From Tubiluchus corallicola (taxonomy: Eukaryota > Priapulida > Priapulimorpha > Priapulimorphida > Tubiluchidae), in contig JAQGDQ010000608.1 in NCBI GenBank assembly GCA_030141605.1, forward strand, positions 1 to 47,500: a stretch of 47,500 nt of DNA. Reading direction: 5' to 3'. Shown piece after piece: positions 40,600 through 47,500 of the stretch. Position 1 is the stretch's first letter; each line of letters starts with the position of its first letter. The notes below the pieces were generated by a model that had not been told where the DNA came from, did no database searches, and saw only the letters and a list, made by a program, of their open reading frames with translations. The position numbers and the translations under genes are program-made.

Positions 40600-41035
40600 C
40601 AGGGGCGGAACTAGGGGGAGCGAGGGGAGGCGCGCGCCCCCTTGTCAAAATTTGCGCCCCCCCCCCGCAAAATCGGACAAATAATTTTTTTTGCGGTGAA
40701 AATTGCAGTTCGCATGTAATCATTTTCCAAATGAATTAGAATTAGGTAAAAAAATGTTTGGTAGCTTCAGTGTATTATTTTCTTAAAACTTGTGTGTGAT
40801 AAATTTCTGTAAATAACAATTTAGTTAGAGGCACATTAATAACGTTAGGTTAACTGAGAGTTAATTTTCTCATTATTGCTCTGTCCGCTACGCCGTCCTA
40901 CACACATGCTAATTATAGGCCTGCATGCAGTATAAAAGGGGTTAAAATTGGCTTAACCATTATTTAACCACTTCGGATACCTCGCCTCCCCATTTTTGCG
41001 CCCCCCCCTGCTTGCCACATCTAGTTCCGCCCCTG
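40600..41035 (+). mobile_element. hAT-like MITE (CAGGGGCGGAACTAG family), copy B
   Basis: Ends CAGGGGCGGAACTAG and CTAGTTCCGCCCCTG; a 7-of-8 duplication, GTTCAAGA (40592-40599) and GTTCAAGG (41036-41043). Just downstream of the ELMO stop codon, possibly within its 3' UTR. Confidence 0.88.
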
Positions 41036-41049
41036 GTTCAAGGAGAGTG

Positions 41050-41155
41050 TGCATTTCTTTCCCCAACTAAGGAAACACTCCTGCGAATTTCTTTCCCCAA
41101 CTAAGGAAACACTCCTGCGAATTTCTTTCCCCAACTAAGGAAACACTCTCACTTT
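41050..41155. repeat. 34-bp minisatellite (3 copies)
   Basis: Units TTTCTTTCCCCAACTAAGGA plus AACACTCCTGCGAA. Immediately beside the hAT-like element. Confidence 0.85.
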
Positions 41156-41320
41156 TAGTAATCAATAGATTCATTAAGAAAAATCTGCTTGCCATTAAAG
41201 CGCAATTATATTTTCTCACAGGTTCGTTGATCTCGAAGTAATGCAGAGTTTTTGTAAGTGGTTAACATGACTCATGACCAGACTACATGCAAACGCGCCA
41301 GAAGAAAGCCACGCTTTCAA

Positions 41321-47067
<5,747 letters not shown>

Positions 47068-47500
47068 CTAAAAGAAAAATTCGGGTTCTTACGGCAAGTT
47101 AACGTGTTTTAAAACAAGCTGTAAACTAAAGCCAAGGTTCTCAGTCCAGGTTCTCACTGGGTTCGCAACCGCAGCAACTGTTCAGTAAGTCCAAAAGTCG
47201 CTAAATATACTCCAAATGGTCCCCAAATAATCGCCAAACATTCGCTGGTGTTCACTATTGTTGCCAAACGGTCATTGCCCGGAAAGTGATTCGGCGGGAA
47301 ATTTAAAAATGTTTAAAATTCGTCGCTGGAATCACAAAATTCGACACCTCGCCAAAACTTCTGCGAACTTTCTAAAAGTTGTCTAAATGTACCGAAATGT
47401 GTCGTCAATTATTCGACATGTTTAGCAACAAATTCAATATCCCTCGAAAACTGAGAGGCACTTGAGAATAGTGAAACGATTTTGTGACTATGTTGGCGAT

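Overview
This looks like AT-rich nuclear DNA from an invertebrate metazoan. Protein-coding sequence comes in short exons bounded by GT-AG splice sites. The spaces between hold LINE, SINE and DNA-transposon remnants and many long micro- and minisatellites. I cannot name the phylum from sequence alone. I see no prokaryotic operon, tRNA gene, rRNA or CRISPR array.

Two genes can be supported, both on the minus strand. (1) From about 28.7 kb down to 1.1 kb, nineteen exons join in a single open frame of 1008 codons, with every splice phase agreeing. The product starts with a probable signal peptide. It continues with a short Cys-rich segment, three divergent copies of a 'G-x-W ... W ... L-x-F-x-P ... 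F-x-G ... L-R-x-W' repeat, and a Cys-rich block of the CGVCGGD type. After that come one or two IPT/TIG-like beta domains, with an RRKR basic site inside the first, and finally a module resembling the start of a REJ (receptor for egg jelly/polycystin) region. It is probably a large secreted or cell-surface protein, and it may continue past the left edge. (2) From 47.07 to 41.32 kb, three exons encode the C-terminal 93 residues and stop codon of an ELMO (engulfment and cell motility) homologue: the end of the PH domain and the proline-rich tail that binds DOCK GEFs. Its 5' part lies off the right edge.

By region: 0-2 kb holds LINE remnants and the last visible exon of gene 1. From 2 to 28.7 kb are the introns of gene 1, filled with MITEs (hAT-like, piggyBac-like and others), a nested RTE-in-LINE insertion at 17.6-19.4 kb, and tandem arrays (41, 80 and 86 bp, plus the microsatellites GTA, TAGAA, CTCTGT and AATGT). 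From 28.7 to 41.3 kb is intergenic, with MITEs, an inverted pair of SINEs, LINE 3' ends, a 46-bp minisatellite and telomere-like repeats. From 41.3 to 47.5 kb is the end of ELMO; its 3.6-kb intron is almost wholly transposons placed end to end.

The two genes show no direct functional link beyond being head-to-tail neighbours. The points most worth following up are the architecture of gene 1, the exceptionally short 61-bp hAT-like MITE with a perfect 8-bp target duplication, the nested and inverted element structures, and the LINE 3' hairpins that appear to covary.
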